Of a stretch of 48,964 nucleotides of DNA, positions 6,695 through 14,061 are shown piece by piece. The position numbers and the translations under genes were made by a program. This stretch comes from JAEUJM01 sp044221555. GTDB lineage: Bacteria; Actinomycetota; Acidimicrobiia; Acidimicrobiales; DATDAH01. The stretch lies in contig JBGAOY010000031.1 in assembly GCA_044221555.1 (NCBI GenBank), positions 1-48,964 on the forward strand. The letters run 5' to 3'. A model generated the notes under the pieces. The model was not told the DNA's origin and made no database searches. It worked only from the letters and a program-made list of their open reading frames with translations. Each line of letters begins with the position of its first letter. Position 1 is the first letter of the stretch.

Positions 6695-9285
6695 GCCAGG
6701 CCCGCGGCGGCGCGGGCCTGGTCGAGGGCCTCGTCGAGCGCCGAGGCGTCCTTACCACCGGCCACCGCGAGGTCGGGGCTCTTGCCGCCCCCACCCTTCA
6801 CGGTGCGCGCCGCGTCGGCGATGAGCGCCGATGCGTCGAGCCCACTGTCCTTGGCGGCGGCGGCGACCAACGCCACCCCGCCCTCGTCCGGCGCGCCACC
6901 CAGCACGACGGCGCGGACGCCGAGGTCGCGGATGGCGACCGCCAGATCCCGCAGGTCGTCGCGGGGCACACCGTCGGCGCGGGCGACCACGACACCGTCC
7001 ACGGCGCTGGCGGCCAACTCCGACGCACGGCCGGTGGCGGCCTGACGGCGCAGCGCCTTCAACTCCTCGCGAGCCGCCTTCAGCTCGGCCAGCCGCTTCT
7101 CGAGGCCCTCGACCACCTCGTCGGGAGGCACACCGAGCAGGGCGGCGGTGCGCCCGAGCAGGGCCTCCTCGCGCCGGAGGCGCTCGATCGGGCCCGTTCC
7201 GGTGACGGCCTCGATGCGGCGCAGGTTCGAGCCGATCGACCCTTCGGAGATGATCTTGACCGGGCCGATGTCGCCGGTGGCCCGCACGTGGGTGCCACCG
7301 CACAGCTCGACCGACTGCTTGCCCGCTTCGAGCACGCGCACGATGTCGCCGTACTTGTCGCCGAAGAAGGCGATGGCCCCCACCGCCTCGGCGTTGGCCT
7401 TGGTGGTCTCGTAGTGGCGAACGGGGTCGTTGGCCAGGATCTCCCGGTTCACGAGGTCCTCGATGGCGGCCAACTCGTCGTCGGTCACCGGCTCGTAGTG
7501 ACTGAAGTCGAACCGCAGCCGGTCGTCGGTGACCAACGAGCCCTGCTGCTTGACATGGTCGCCGAGCACCCGACGCAGGGCCCAGTGCAGCAGGTGGGTG
7601 CCGGTGTGGTTGCGACGGATGGCGTTGCGGCGGTCGACGTCGATGGCTGCGGTCGCCACCTGGCCGGCGGTGATGTCGCCCTCGACGAGCCGCACGGAGT
7701 GGCGGTGGAGCCCGGGCAGGGCGTAGGTGGTGTCGAGCACCTCCGCCCGACCGGTGTCGGTGCTGATCGTCCCCGTGTCACCGACCTGGCCACCCGATTC
7801 GGCGTAGAACGGTGTGTGGTCGAGGAACACCGCACCCGTGGTGACCCCTTCGGCATCGGTGGCTCGATCGGTCACCGCCAGCACGCGAGCGGTCGTCTCG
7901 CTCTCCGCCCGACCGGTGAAGTCGGTGGGGCCGAACTGGTCGAGCACCTCGTGGTAGCGCTCGATGTCGCCCGCGGCAGGACCAGCCGCCTTGCGGGCGT
8001 CCTTGGCCCGGGCCCGCTGCTCGGCCATGGCCGACTCGAACCCGTCGTCGTCCACCTCGATGCCCCGCTCGGACGCGATCTCCTGCGTCACCTCGAGGGG
8101 GAACCCATAGGTGTCGTGCAGCGTGAAGGCCACCCGGCCGTCGAGGGCCGCACCGCCGTCCAGGCGGGCCAGTTCCTCGTCCAGCAGCACCGACCCGCTC
8201 TTCAGGGTCTGGCGGAACCGGCGTTCCTCGCGGTCGACCACGCCGCGCACGAAGTCGTGGTTCTTGCGCAGCTCGGGGTAGTCGTCGCCCATGATCGCCA
8301 CCACCTCGTCGACCAACGCGGGAGTGACCACGTCCTCGACGCCGAGCAGGTAGGCGTGGCGGACGGCGCGACGCATGATGCGGCGCAGCACGTAGCCGCG
8401 GTCCTCGTTGGACGGGAACACCCCGTCGCTGATCAGGAACGTCATGGTGCGGGCGTGCTCGGCCAGGATCCGCAGCGACACGTCGGCGGCGTCGCTGCCG
8501 CCGTAGGTGACGGCCGAGAGCTCCGCGGCCCGACCGATCAGGCGGGCCAACTCGTCGGTGTCGAACACCGAATCGACCCCCTGCAGCACCGCCAGGTTCC
8601 GTTCGAGGCCGAACCCCGTGTCGATGCTGGGCTTCGGGAGCGGCACCAGGGAGCCGTCGGCCTGGCGTTCGAACTCCATGAACACCAGGTTCCAGATCTC
8701 GACGAAGCGCTCCTCGCCGCCGTGGGCGGGGCCCCCGTCGGCCCCGTAGGTCGGGCCCTTGTCCCAGAAGATCTCCGAGCAGGGGCCACAGGGACCGGTG
8801 TCGCCCATGCGCCAGAAGTTGTCCTCGTCGAGGCGCTGGATGCGCTCGACGGGCACCCCGACCGCGTCGCGCCAGATGGCCTCGGCGTCGTCGTCCGACA
8901 CGTGCACGGTGATCCAGAGCCGCTCGGGGTCGAGCGCCAGGGTCTCGGTGAGGAACTCCCAGGCCAACGGGATCGCCCGCGACTTGAAGTAGTCACCGAA
9001 GCTGAAGTTGCCGCACATCTCGAAGAAGCTGAGGTGGCGGGTGGTGCGACCGACCTCGTCGAGGTCGTTCTGCTTGCCGCCGGCGCGCACGCACTTCTGC
9101 ACCGAGGTGGCCCGCGGGTAGGGCGCTGGCTGCTCCCCGGTCAGGTAGGGCGCGAAGGGCACCATCCCCGCGATGGTGAACAGCACCGTGGCGTCGTGAG
9201 GGATGAGGCTGGCCGACGGCACCACCGTGTGGCCCCGCTCCTCGAAGTAGCCCAGGAAGGCCCGTCGCAGCTCGTTCGCCTGCAC
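6691..9285 (-). CDS. alaS: Alanyl-tRNA synthetase
   Basis: The protein has 864 residues, the usual length. It charges tRNA-Ala and edits misacylated product. The class II catalytic core occupies the N-terminal part, with motif 2 near RTTRHLSFFEMCGNFSFGD and CGPCSEI. EDRGYVLRRIMRRAVRHAY lies in the tRNA-recognition region. The editing domain has the zinc ligands HTGTHLLH and CGGTH. The C-terminal DHHA1 domain ends with GGGGKSPDLAVAGG. The GTG start at 9285 has no Shine-Dalgarno sequence but lies 6 nt after TACATT, so the mRNA is probably leaderless. It is the first gene of the coupled group alaS-ruvX-mltG-aroE. Confidence 0.97.
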   Translation of the reverse strand: MQANELRRAFLGYFEERGHTVVPSASLIPHDATVLFTIAGMVPFAPYLTGEQPAPYPRATSVQKCVRAGGKQNDLDEVGRTTRHLSFFEMCGNFSFGDYFKSRAIPLAWEFLTETLALDPERLWITVHVSDDDAEAIWRDAVGVPVERIQRLDEDNFWRMGDTGPCGPCSEIFWDKGPTYGADGGPAHGGEERFVEIWNLVFMEFERQADGSLVPLPKPSIDTGFGLERNLAVLQGVDSVFDTDELARLIGRAAELSAVTYGGSDAADVSLRILAEHARTMTFLISDGVFPSNEDRGYVLRRIMRRAVRHAYLLGVEDVVTPALVDEVVAIMGDDYPELRKNHDFVRGVVDREERRFRQTLKSGSVLLDEELARLDGGAALDGRVAFTLHDTYGFPLEVTQEIASERGIEVDDDGFESAMAEQRARAKDARKAAGPAAGDIERYHEVLDQFGPTDFTGRAESETTARVLAVTDRATDAEGVTTGAVFLDHTPFYAESGGQVGDTGTISTDTGRAEVLDTTYALPGLHRHSVRLVEGDITAGQVATAAIDVDRRNAIRRNHTGTHLLHWALRRVLGDHVKQQGSLVTDDRLRFDFSHYEPVTDDELAAIEDLVNREILANDPVRHYETTKANAEAVGAIAFFGDKYGDIVRVLEAGKQSVELCGGTHVRATGDIGPVKIISEGSIGSNLRRIEAVTGTGPIERLRREEALLGRTAALLGVPPDEVVEGLEKRLAELKAAREELKALRRQAATGRASELAASAVDGVVVARADGVPRDDLRDLAVAIRDLGVRAVVLGGAPDEGGVALVAAAAKDSGLDASALIADAARTVKGGGGKSPDLAVAGGKDASALDEALDQARAAAGLA

Positions 9286-9291
9286 CCCGAC

Positions 9292-9297
9292 AATGTA
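9292..9297 (-). promoter_or_regulatory. -10 hexamer TACATT, leaderless alaS promoter
   Basis: TACATT on the minus strand is followed by exactly 6 nt and the GTG start of alaS. If transcription begins at the G, the hexamer sits at -12 to -7. No ribosome binding site is visible. Confidence 0.65.
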
Positions 9298-9310
9298 GGG
9301 GGCGCGCTGG

Positions 9311-9598
9311 TCAGTTCGGGGATGACTTGATGGCCAGGGCCGGACGCTCTGCGGTCGTGGCGCGGCCGCGCTCGAACTCGGCGCGCAACTCGGCCTCGCG
9401 CTCGCGCATGGCCAACCGGCCTTCGAACACGGCGTCGTGCAGATCGTCCCATCGGTCCCGCAGGCGCGCGCCGACCGCGCCGGCCACCTGGACCGGTGCC
9501 AGCTGTCGGGCCTTCGACCGGGCGACGGTCAGCCCCCAGAGGGTGGTGGCGCTGCCCACCACCGCCCCCATCACGAACCAGGTCAGCCGCTTGATCAC
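9311..9598 (-). CDS. Small membrane-anchored protein, unknown function
   Basis: The protein has 95 residues if started at GTG 9598. An N-terminal membrane segment (RLTWFVMGAVVGSATTLWGLTV, roughly residues 4-25) is followed by a charged helical part (RLRDRWDDLHDAVFEGRLAMREREAELRAEF, in pieces) and a polar tail. The next gene upstream encodes another single-span protein and ends 8 nt before this start, so the two are probably made together. Small proteins of this type between rarA and alaS are common in actinobacteria; M. tuberculosis also has small genes there. I do not recognise a domain. The frame continues further upstream, but that part overlaps the neighbouring gene and is unlikely to be coding. 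Confidence 0.65.
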   Translation of the reverse strand: MIKRLTWFVMGAVVGSATTLWGLTVARSKARQLAPVQVAGAVGARLRDRWDDLHDAVFEGRLAMREREAELRAEFERGRATTAERPALAIKSSPN

Positions 9599-9606
9599 AC
9601 CGCTCC

Positions 9607-9963
9607 TCAGCTGGTCCGGCGCAGGCGCTGCGCGGCGCGGTTGGTGCCGGCGGCGATGGCCAAGGCCTTGATCACCGGCGTGGACAGGGCATCGGTGGTG
9701 AGCCGGGCCCGCGTCTCCGCGGCTGCGGTGATGCGTTCGGCCGCATCGAGCAGACCGTCGGTCCGGTCCATCTCGGACTCGGCGTGTCCGACCGCCTGCT
9801 GCAGCGCGAGCACCGTGGCCGCGGTCTCCACCCGGAGGTGCTCGACCTCGGCGTTCAACGCCCGCACCGCCCGGGCCAGCCACGCGACGACCGCCACCAG
9901 CAGGCACAGCGCGACGGTGCTGGCCACCGCGATGACGAGGGCGGTGATCTCGGCGGCGCTCAC
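9607..9963 (-). CDS. DUF948-like single-span coiled-coil protein
   Basis: The protein has 118 residues, with a GTG start at 9963. Residues 6-30 form a membrane segment (EITALVIAVASTVALCLLVA), followed by a long amphipathic helix (AVRALNAEVEHLRVETAATV) and an Ala-rich C-terminus. This layout matches DUF948-type proteins of unknown function found near rarA/alaS in actinobacteria, but the match is by architecture and not certain. It lies directly downstream of one copy of the 42-bp intergenic element (9968-10009), which separates it from rarA. Confidence 0.6.
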   Translation of the reverse strand: MSAAEITALVIAVASTVALCLLVAVVAWLARAVRALNAEVEHLRVETAATVLALQQAVGHAESEMDRTDGLLDAAERITAAAETRARLTTDALSTPVIKALAIAAGTNRAAQRLRRTS

Positions 9964-9967
9964 GCTG

Positions 9968-10009
9968 CCCGCTCTTGTTCGCTTCGCTCACGGGCCGCTC
10001 GGGCCACGC
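9968..10009 (-). repeat. 42-bp intergenic element, copy 1 (rarA to DUF948-like gene)
   Basis: Identical at 39 of 42 positions to 19643-19684. On the minus strand it reads GCGTGGCCCGAGCGGC, then CCGTGAGCGAAGCGAACAAG and AGCGGG, and ends 4 nt before the GTG start codon of the next gene. It contains the near-palindrome CGAGCGGCCCG (perfect, CGAGCGGCTCG, in copy 2). A related shorter motif, GAGCGGGACACGTGAGC, overlaps the rarA stop codon just upstream. Confidence 0.8.
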
Positions 10010-10024
10010 GCTCGTCCCTCGCGC

Positions 10025-11347
10025 TCACGTGTCCCGCTCCCGTCCGCGCATGCGCTCGGCGATCTCCTCCTCCGCACCGTGCGGCGTCGGCTCGTAGTAG
10101 ACCCTGCCCGCCAGATGCTCGGGCCGGTAGTCCTGCGGGACCCAGCCGCGCGGGTCGTCATGAGGATACCGGTAGCCCGACCCGTGACCGAGACGGGCGG
10201 CCCCCTGGTAGTGGCTGTCGCGCAGGTGGGCCGGCACCTCGCCCCGGGGCTGGTCGCGCACATCGGCCTCGGCCCGGCCGAGGGCCACGATCACGCCGTT
10301 CGACTTGGGCGCCGTGGCCAGGTGGATGGTGGCCTGGGCCAGGTTGAGCTTCGCCTCGGGCAGGCCCACGAACTCGAGGGCCCGTGCCGCCGCGTCCGCG
10401 ACCACCAGGGCGTGGGGGTCGGCCAGGCCCACGTCCTCGGACGCCAGGATGACGAGGCGGCGGGCGATGAACCGGGCGTCCTCGCCGGACGCGAACATGA
10501 GGGCCAGCCAGTACAGGGCGGCGTCCGGGTCGGAGCCGCGGATGCTCTTGATGAACGCGCTCACGACGTCGTAGTGGTCGTCACGTCCATAGCGGTGCGC
10601 CTTGGTGTCGAGCGCGGCCTCGGCGTGGGTGACGGTCACGTGCGGTGGGCCCGACGCATCCCCGACGGCATCGCCGGCGGCATCGACGGCCAGCGCAACC
10701 GCCACCTCGAGGGCCGTGAGCGCGTGGCGACCATCGCCTGCCGAGCGCAGGATCAGCAGGTCGAGGGCGCCGTCGTCGGCGGTGGCGCCCTCGGCCTCGA
10801 GCCCCCGCTTCAGCAGGACCCGCAACGACGCGTCGTCGAGCGGCTCGAGCCGGAACAGCGTGGACCGGGACAACAGCGGCGGGTTGACCTCGAAGTACGG
10901 GTTCTCCGTCGTGGCCCCGACCAGGACCAGCAGCCCGGTCTCCACCACGGGGAGGAGCGCGTCCTGCTGGGTCTTGTTGAAGCGGTGCACCTCGTCGAGG
11001 AACAGGATCGTGCCCTGGCCGTGCTCGCCGAGGCGGCGCTCGGCGGCGGTGATCACCTCGCGGACGTCCTTCACGCCGGCGGTCACCGCGGACAGCGCCA
11101 CGAACGCCTTCGACGAGCGGGACGCCAGCAGCCGGGCGAGGGTGGTCTTGCCGGTACCCGGCGGCCCCCAGAGGATCACCGACGACAGCCGGTCGGCATC
11201 GACGAGGGCCCGGAGCGGCCGCCCGGGGCCGAGCAGGTGGTCCTGGCCCACGACGTCGTCGAGCGATGCGGGCCGCAGACGGTCGGCCAGCGGCGCGGAC
11301 CGGCGCAGGCGTTCGTCCGCCGCGGCGCCGAAGAGGTCGTTGGCCAT
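10025..11347 (-). CDS. rarA: Replication-associated recombination protein A (AAA+ ATPase)
   Basis: The protein has 440 residues, normal for RarA/MgsA, a clamp-loader-like ATPase acting at stalled replication forks. Motifs: WGPPGTGKTTLARLLA (Walker A, Lys near 67), ILFLDEVHRFNK (Walker B), and GATTENPYFEVNPPLLSR (sensor 1 and arginine finger region). The C-terminal half contains the MgsA tetramerisation domain (SIRGSDPDAALYWLA, then EDARFIARRLVILASEDVG) and ends with the typical YRYPHDDPRGWVPQDYRP segment. The ATG at 11347 lies 8 nt after TACCCT, so its mRNA probably has almost no leader. Confidence 0.95.
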   Translation of the reverse strand: MANDLFGAAADERLRRSAPLADRLRPASLDDVVGQDHLLGPGRPLRALVDADRLSSVILWGPPGTGKTTLARLLASRSSKAFVALSAVTAGVKDVREVITAAERRLGEHGQGTILFLDEVHRFNKTQQDALLPVVETGLLVLVGATTENPYFEVNPPLLSRSTLFRLEPLDDASLRVLLKRGLEAEGATADDGALDLLILRSAGDGRHALTALEVAVALAVDAAGDAVGDASGPPHVTVTHAEAALDTKAHRYGRDDHYDVVSAFIKSIRGSDPDAALYWLALMFASGEDARFIARRLVILASEDVGLADPHALVVADAAARALEFVGLPEAKLNLAQATIHLATAPKSNGVIVALGRAEADVRDQPRGEVPAHLRDSHYQGAARLGHGSGYRYPHDDPRGWVPQDYRPEHLAGRVYYEPTPHGAEEEIAERMRGRERDT

Positions 11348-11355
11348 CTCCGCGG

Positions 11356-11361
11356 AGGGTA
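11356..11361 (-). promoter_or_regulatory. -10 hexamer TACCCT upstream of rarA
   Basis: TACCCT on the minus strand lies 8 nt before the rarA ATG. This predicts a leader of 0-2 nt; the GGAG next to the ATG is too close to serve as a normal ribosome binding site. Confidence 0.45.
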
Positions 11362-11412
11362 CCCCGCCCGCCCACCAGCCGATGCCGGTCCGGCGTGTGC
11401 CACGATCATGGT

Positions 11413-12102
11413 GTGCCGACGCCGCTCGTGGTGCTCTTCTACCTCTGGTTGGCCGTATCGGTCGTGATCCTGGTGCAGCGGGTGGTCACCCGCAGGCGGC
11501 GCCGGACCCCGGTGGCCAGGACCGCGCCGGGGGCGCCGATCATCCCACCGGACTGGGCACCACCCGATCAGCCGGCGGCGGCTCCCGGTCCGGCGGCGTC
11601 TCCCGGTCCTGTGGTGGCACCGCGCGACCCGGCATCGCCGGTGGTCGCCAACCCCACGGACCGACCGCCCGCGAACTGGCCGCCCGCGCCGGCACGACCC
11701 GGGACGACCCCACCACCAGGGCCTTCGCGCCCGTCAGCGGGCGCGGCCGCCTCCCGTCCCGGAGCCGGCTCGGACTCGCTCATGGAGGCGCTGGCCGGGA
11801 TCACCCTGCCGTGCGACCTGGTTCCGCTGACCTCGGCCGAGGGACGTGTGCTCGGCAACCGCGACCTGCTCCTGATCACCTCGGGCCACTCCGGCTTCGA
11901 GGTCGGGCGCTCCCTCGGCCGGGCGATCGAGGCGCTGGGCTACACCCTAACACCGATGGCCAACAACGACCTGGTGGCCGTCCGTGGCAACGACCGCATC
12001 ACCATCAACGTGCACGACCGCCCGGAGTCGCTCCTGTCGGGCACGCGCCAGGAGTTCCCCACGGCCAAGGCTGGCGACGTGGTGGTGGAGCTACGCCTGT
12101 AG
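11413..12102 (+). CDS. Membrane-anchored protein of unknown function
   Basis: The protein has 229 residues with the GTG at 11413, which places a membrane segment at residues 4-21 (PLVVLFYLWLAVSVVILV). A basic stop-transfer stretch (RRRRRTP) and about 90 residues of Pro/Ala-rich linker follow. A compact C-terminal domain of about 110 residues (ALAGITLPCDLVPLTS through AGDVVVELRL) has alternating strands and helices and no motif I recognise; FEVGRSLGRAIEALGYTL looks like its best-conserved part. The gene is divergent from rarA, 65 nt away, and converges on aspS. It may be a lineage-specific envelope protein, but the function is unknown. Confidence 0.6.
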   Translation: MPTPLVVLFYLWLAVSVVILVQRVVTRRRRRTPVARTAPGAPIIPPDWAPPDQPAAAPGPAASPGPVVAPRDPASPVVANPTDRPPANWPPAPARPGTTPPPGPSRPSAGAAASRPGAGSDSLMEALAGITLPCDLVPLTSAEGRVLGNRDLLLITSGHSGFEVGRSLGRAIEALGYTLTPMANNDLVAVRGNDRITINVHDRPESLLSGTRQEFPTAKAGDVVVELRL

Positions 12103-12202
12103 GAGGGTCCTCGTTCGGCGCCCGGTCGGCCGCACCGCACTCCGTGACCAGGAGCTTCGTAGGGCGCTGGGTTCGGCCGACCGACGAGAGCAGCACCCTC
12201 CT
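12101..12202. terminator. Large nested hairpin at the convergent junction with aspS
   Basis: Three helices stack: AGGAGGGT (12101-12108) with ACCCTCCT (12195-12202); CTCGT (12110-12114) with ACGAG (12184-12188); and CGGTCGGCCG (12123-12132) with CGGCCGACCG (12174-12183). That is 23 perfect pairs in a 102-nt span, with a small inner hairpin CTCC/GGAG near 12140-12154. It starts inside the stop codon of the plus-strand gene and ends 14 nt before the aspS stop. A bidirectional terminator is the simplest reading; a structured RNA is possible. Confidence 0.5.
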
Positions 12203-12216
12203 GGCACCGCCTCAGG

Positions 12217-13968
12217 TCATGCCTTGGGGGGCAGGAGGCGCAGGCCCAGCTCGGTGAGCTGATCGGCATCGATGGGTGTGGGGGCCGAGGTGAGCGGATC
12301 GGCCCCGGACTGGGTCTTCGGGAAGGCGATGACCTCGCGGATGTTCTCCTCGCCGGCGAGGAGCGCCACCAGCCGGTCGATGCCGAAGGCAAAGCCGGCA
12401 TGGGGTGGCGCCCCGTAGCGGAACGCCTCGAGCAGGAAGCCGAACTTCAGGGTCGCCTCCTCCCCGGTGATGCCCAGCGCGGCGAAGATCTTGTGCTGCA
12501 CGTCACTGCGGTGGATCCGGACCGAGCCCGAGCCCAGCTCCCAGCCGTTGAGCACCAGGTCGTAGGCCTGTGAGCGGATCTCCAGCAGTGCCTCGCCGCC
12601 CTCGTCCAGCCGATGCAGGTCGTCGAGGTTGGGCATGGTGAAGGGATGGTGCGCCGACACCGGCCGGCCGGTCTCGTCGATGGACTCGAACAGGGGGAAG
12701 TCGACCACCCACAAGAAGTTGAGCCCGCCCTCGGTGACCGGCGGTCGCCCCAGCGCGAGCCGCAGCAGACCGAGCACGTGGCGCACCGCGGGGCGCTCGT
12801 CGGCCACCAGCAGCAGGAGGTCGCCGGGTTCCGCGTCCATGGTCGTGACCAGGCCCGACAGCTCGTCGTCGGAGAGGAACTTGGCCACCGGAGAGGCCAG
12901 GGTCCCGCCGTCCTCGACCTTCATCCACACCAGGCCCTTCGCCCCGAAGCGCTTGGCGTCGTCGGTCAGGCTGTCGAGCTGGTTCCTCGTCGTGGTCGCG
13001 GCGCCCGGCACCCGGATGCCCTTCACGCACGGCGCCTTGAACGCGTTGAACCCCGTGCCTGCGAACAGCTCGGTGAGCTCGACCAGCTCCATCCCGAAAC
13101 GGACGTCGGGCTTGTCGCTGCCGTAGCGCTCCATCGCCTCGTGCCACGTGATCGTGGGGATGGCGCCGGGGCGCTCACCGGTCACCGCCTCGACCGCGTC
13201 GAGGACGGCCTCGGTGGTGAAGGCCAGCACGTCGTCCTGGGTCACGAAGCTGGCCTCGAGGTCGAGCTGCATGAACTCGAACTGGCGGTCGGCGCGGAGG
13301 TCCTCGTCCCGCAGGCACCGGGCGATCTGGTAGTAGCGATCGAGGCCGCCCACCATGCACAGCTGCTTGAACAGCTGGGGGCTCTGCGGCAACGCGTAGA
13401 ACGTGCCCGGACGCTGTCGCGACGGGACCACGAAGTCGCGTGCACCCTCGGGCGTCGACGCGATCAGCATGGGCGTCTCCACCTCGGTGAACCCCTGGCG
13501 GGCCATCGCCAGGCGCAGGGACTGGTTCACGGTGGCCCGTATGGCCAGGTTGCGCTGCAGGCGGTCGCGGCGCAGGTCGACGTAGCGGTGCCGCAGGCGC
13601 AGGGTCTCGTCCGTGTCACTGCGCTCGCCGATGGGGAACGGCGGCGGCTCGGCCCGGGACAGCACCTCGACCGTTGCGTCGCCGATCTCGACCTCGCCGC
13701 TTGGTAGGGCCGGGTTGGCGGTGCCCTCGGGACGGCGACGGACGGTGCCGGCGATGCGCACGACGTACTCGGAGCGCAGGTCGTGGCTCCCGTCCACCAC
13801 GCACTGGATCACGCCGGAGCGGTCACGGACGTCGATGAAGGCCAGGTGCTCACCGTGCTCGCGCCGAGTGGCCACCCAGCCGCACACCGCCACCTCGCGC
13901 CCGGCGTCCTCGGCGCGGAGGTCGCCGCAGTAGTCGGTTCGCATGCCTGCTGCTGGTACGGCGCTCAT
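12217..13968 (-). CDS. aspS: Aspartyl-tRNA synthetase, probably non-discriminating (Asp/Asn)
   Basis: The protein has 583 residues from the ATG at 13968, which has GAGGAGAA 11 nt upstream; an ATG at 13944 is also in frame. The bacterial-type architecture is an N-terminal OB fold (GWVATRREHGEHLAFIDVRD), a class II core with EVETPMLIASTPEGARDF and YYQIARCLRDEDLRADRQFE (motif 2), an inserted GAD domain, and motif 3 GFAFGIDRLVALLAG. A His sits in the RREHGE loop where strictly Asp-specific enzymes such as E. coli AspRS have Leu. His there is associated with non-discriminating enzymes that also charge tRNA-Asn and rely on GatCAB. The gene has its own promoter-like hexamer at 14019-14024. Confidence 0.95.
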   Translation of the reverse strand: MSAVPAAGMRTDYCGDLRAEDAGREVAVCGWVATRREHGEHLAFIDVRDRSGVIQCVVDGSHDLRSEYVVRIAGTVRRRPEGTANPALPSGEVEIGDATVEVLSRAEPPPFPIGERSDTDETLRLRHRYVDLRRDRLQRNLAIRATVNQSLRLAMARQGFTEVETPMLIASTPEGARDFVVPSRQRPGTFYALPQSPQLFKQLCMVGGLDRYYQIARCLRDEDLRADRQFEFMQLDLEASFVTQDDVLAFTTEAVLDAVEAVTGERPGAIPTITWHEAMERYGSDKPDVRFGMELVELTELFAGTGFNAFKAPCVKGIRVPGAATTTRNQLDSLTDDAKRFGAKGLVWMKVEDGGTLASPVAKFLSDDELSGLVTTMDAEPGDLLLLVADERPAVRHVLGLLRLALGRPPVTEGGLNFLWVVDFPLFESIDETGRPVSAHHPFTMPNLDDLHRLDEGGEALLEIRSQAYDLVLNGWELGSGSVRIHRSDVQHKIFAALGITGEEATLKFGFLLEAFRYGAPPHAGFAFGIDRLVALLAGEENIREVIAFPKTQSGADPLTSAPTPIDADQLTELGLRLLPPKA

Positions 13969-13987
13969 CTGGGGTGATCTTCTCCTC

Positions 13988-14003
13988 GCCCGCCGCGGCG
14001 GGC
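13988..14003 (-). promoter_or_regulatory. 16-bp perfect palindrome in the aspS leader
   Basis: GCCCGCCGCGGCGGGC is self-complementary over 16 bp and lies 20-35 nt upstream of the aspS ATG, between the predicted transcription start and the ribosome binding site. It could be an operator or a leader hairpin, or a chance feature of very GC-rich sequence. Confidence 0.35.
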
Positions 14004-14018
14004 AGGGCACGGCGTCCG

Positions 14019-14024
14019 AGGCTA
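14019..14024 (-). promoter_or_regulatory. -10 hexamer TAGCCT for aspS
   Basis: CCGGTAGCCT on the minus strand. The same ten bases precede pgsA, and TAGCCT also precedes pimA. Transcription would start near 14012, giving a leader of about 44 nt that includes the palindrome 13988-14003 and the aspS ribosome binding site. Confidence 0.45.
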
Positions 14025-14061
14025 CCGGACCGCCCTGCCGGCGCCGCAGGCCGTTTGCGGC

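Noticed and set aside
7288..9330. Long open frame of 680 codons on the plus strand opposite alaS
   Set aside because: It is the antisense shadow of alaS in GC-rich codon usage: His/Val/Gly/Arg-rich with no motif. The minus strand carries an unmistakable alanyl-tRNA synthetase.
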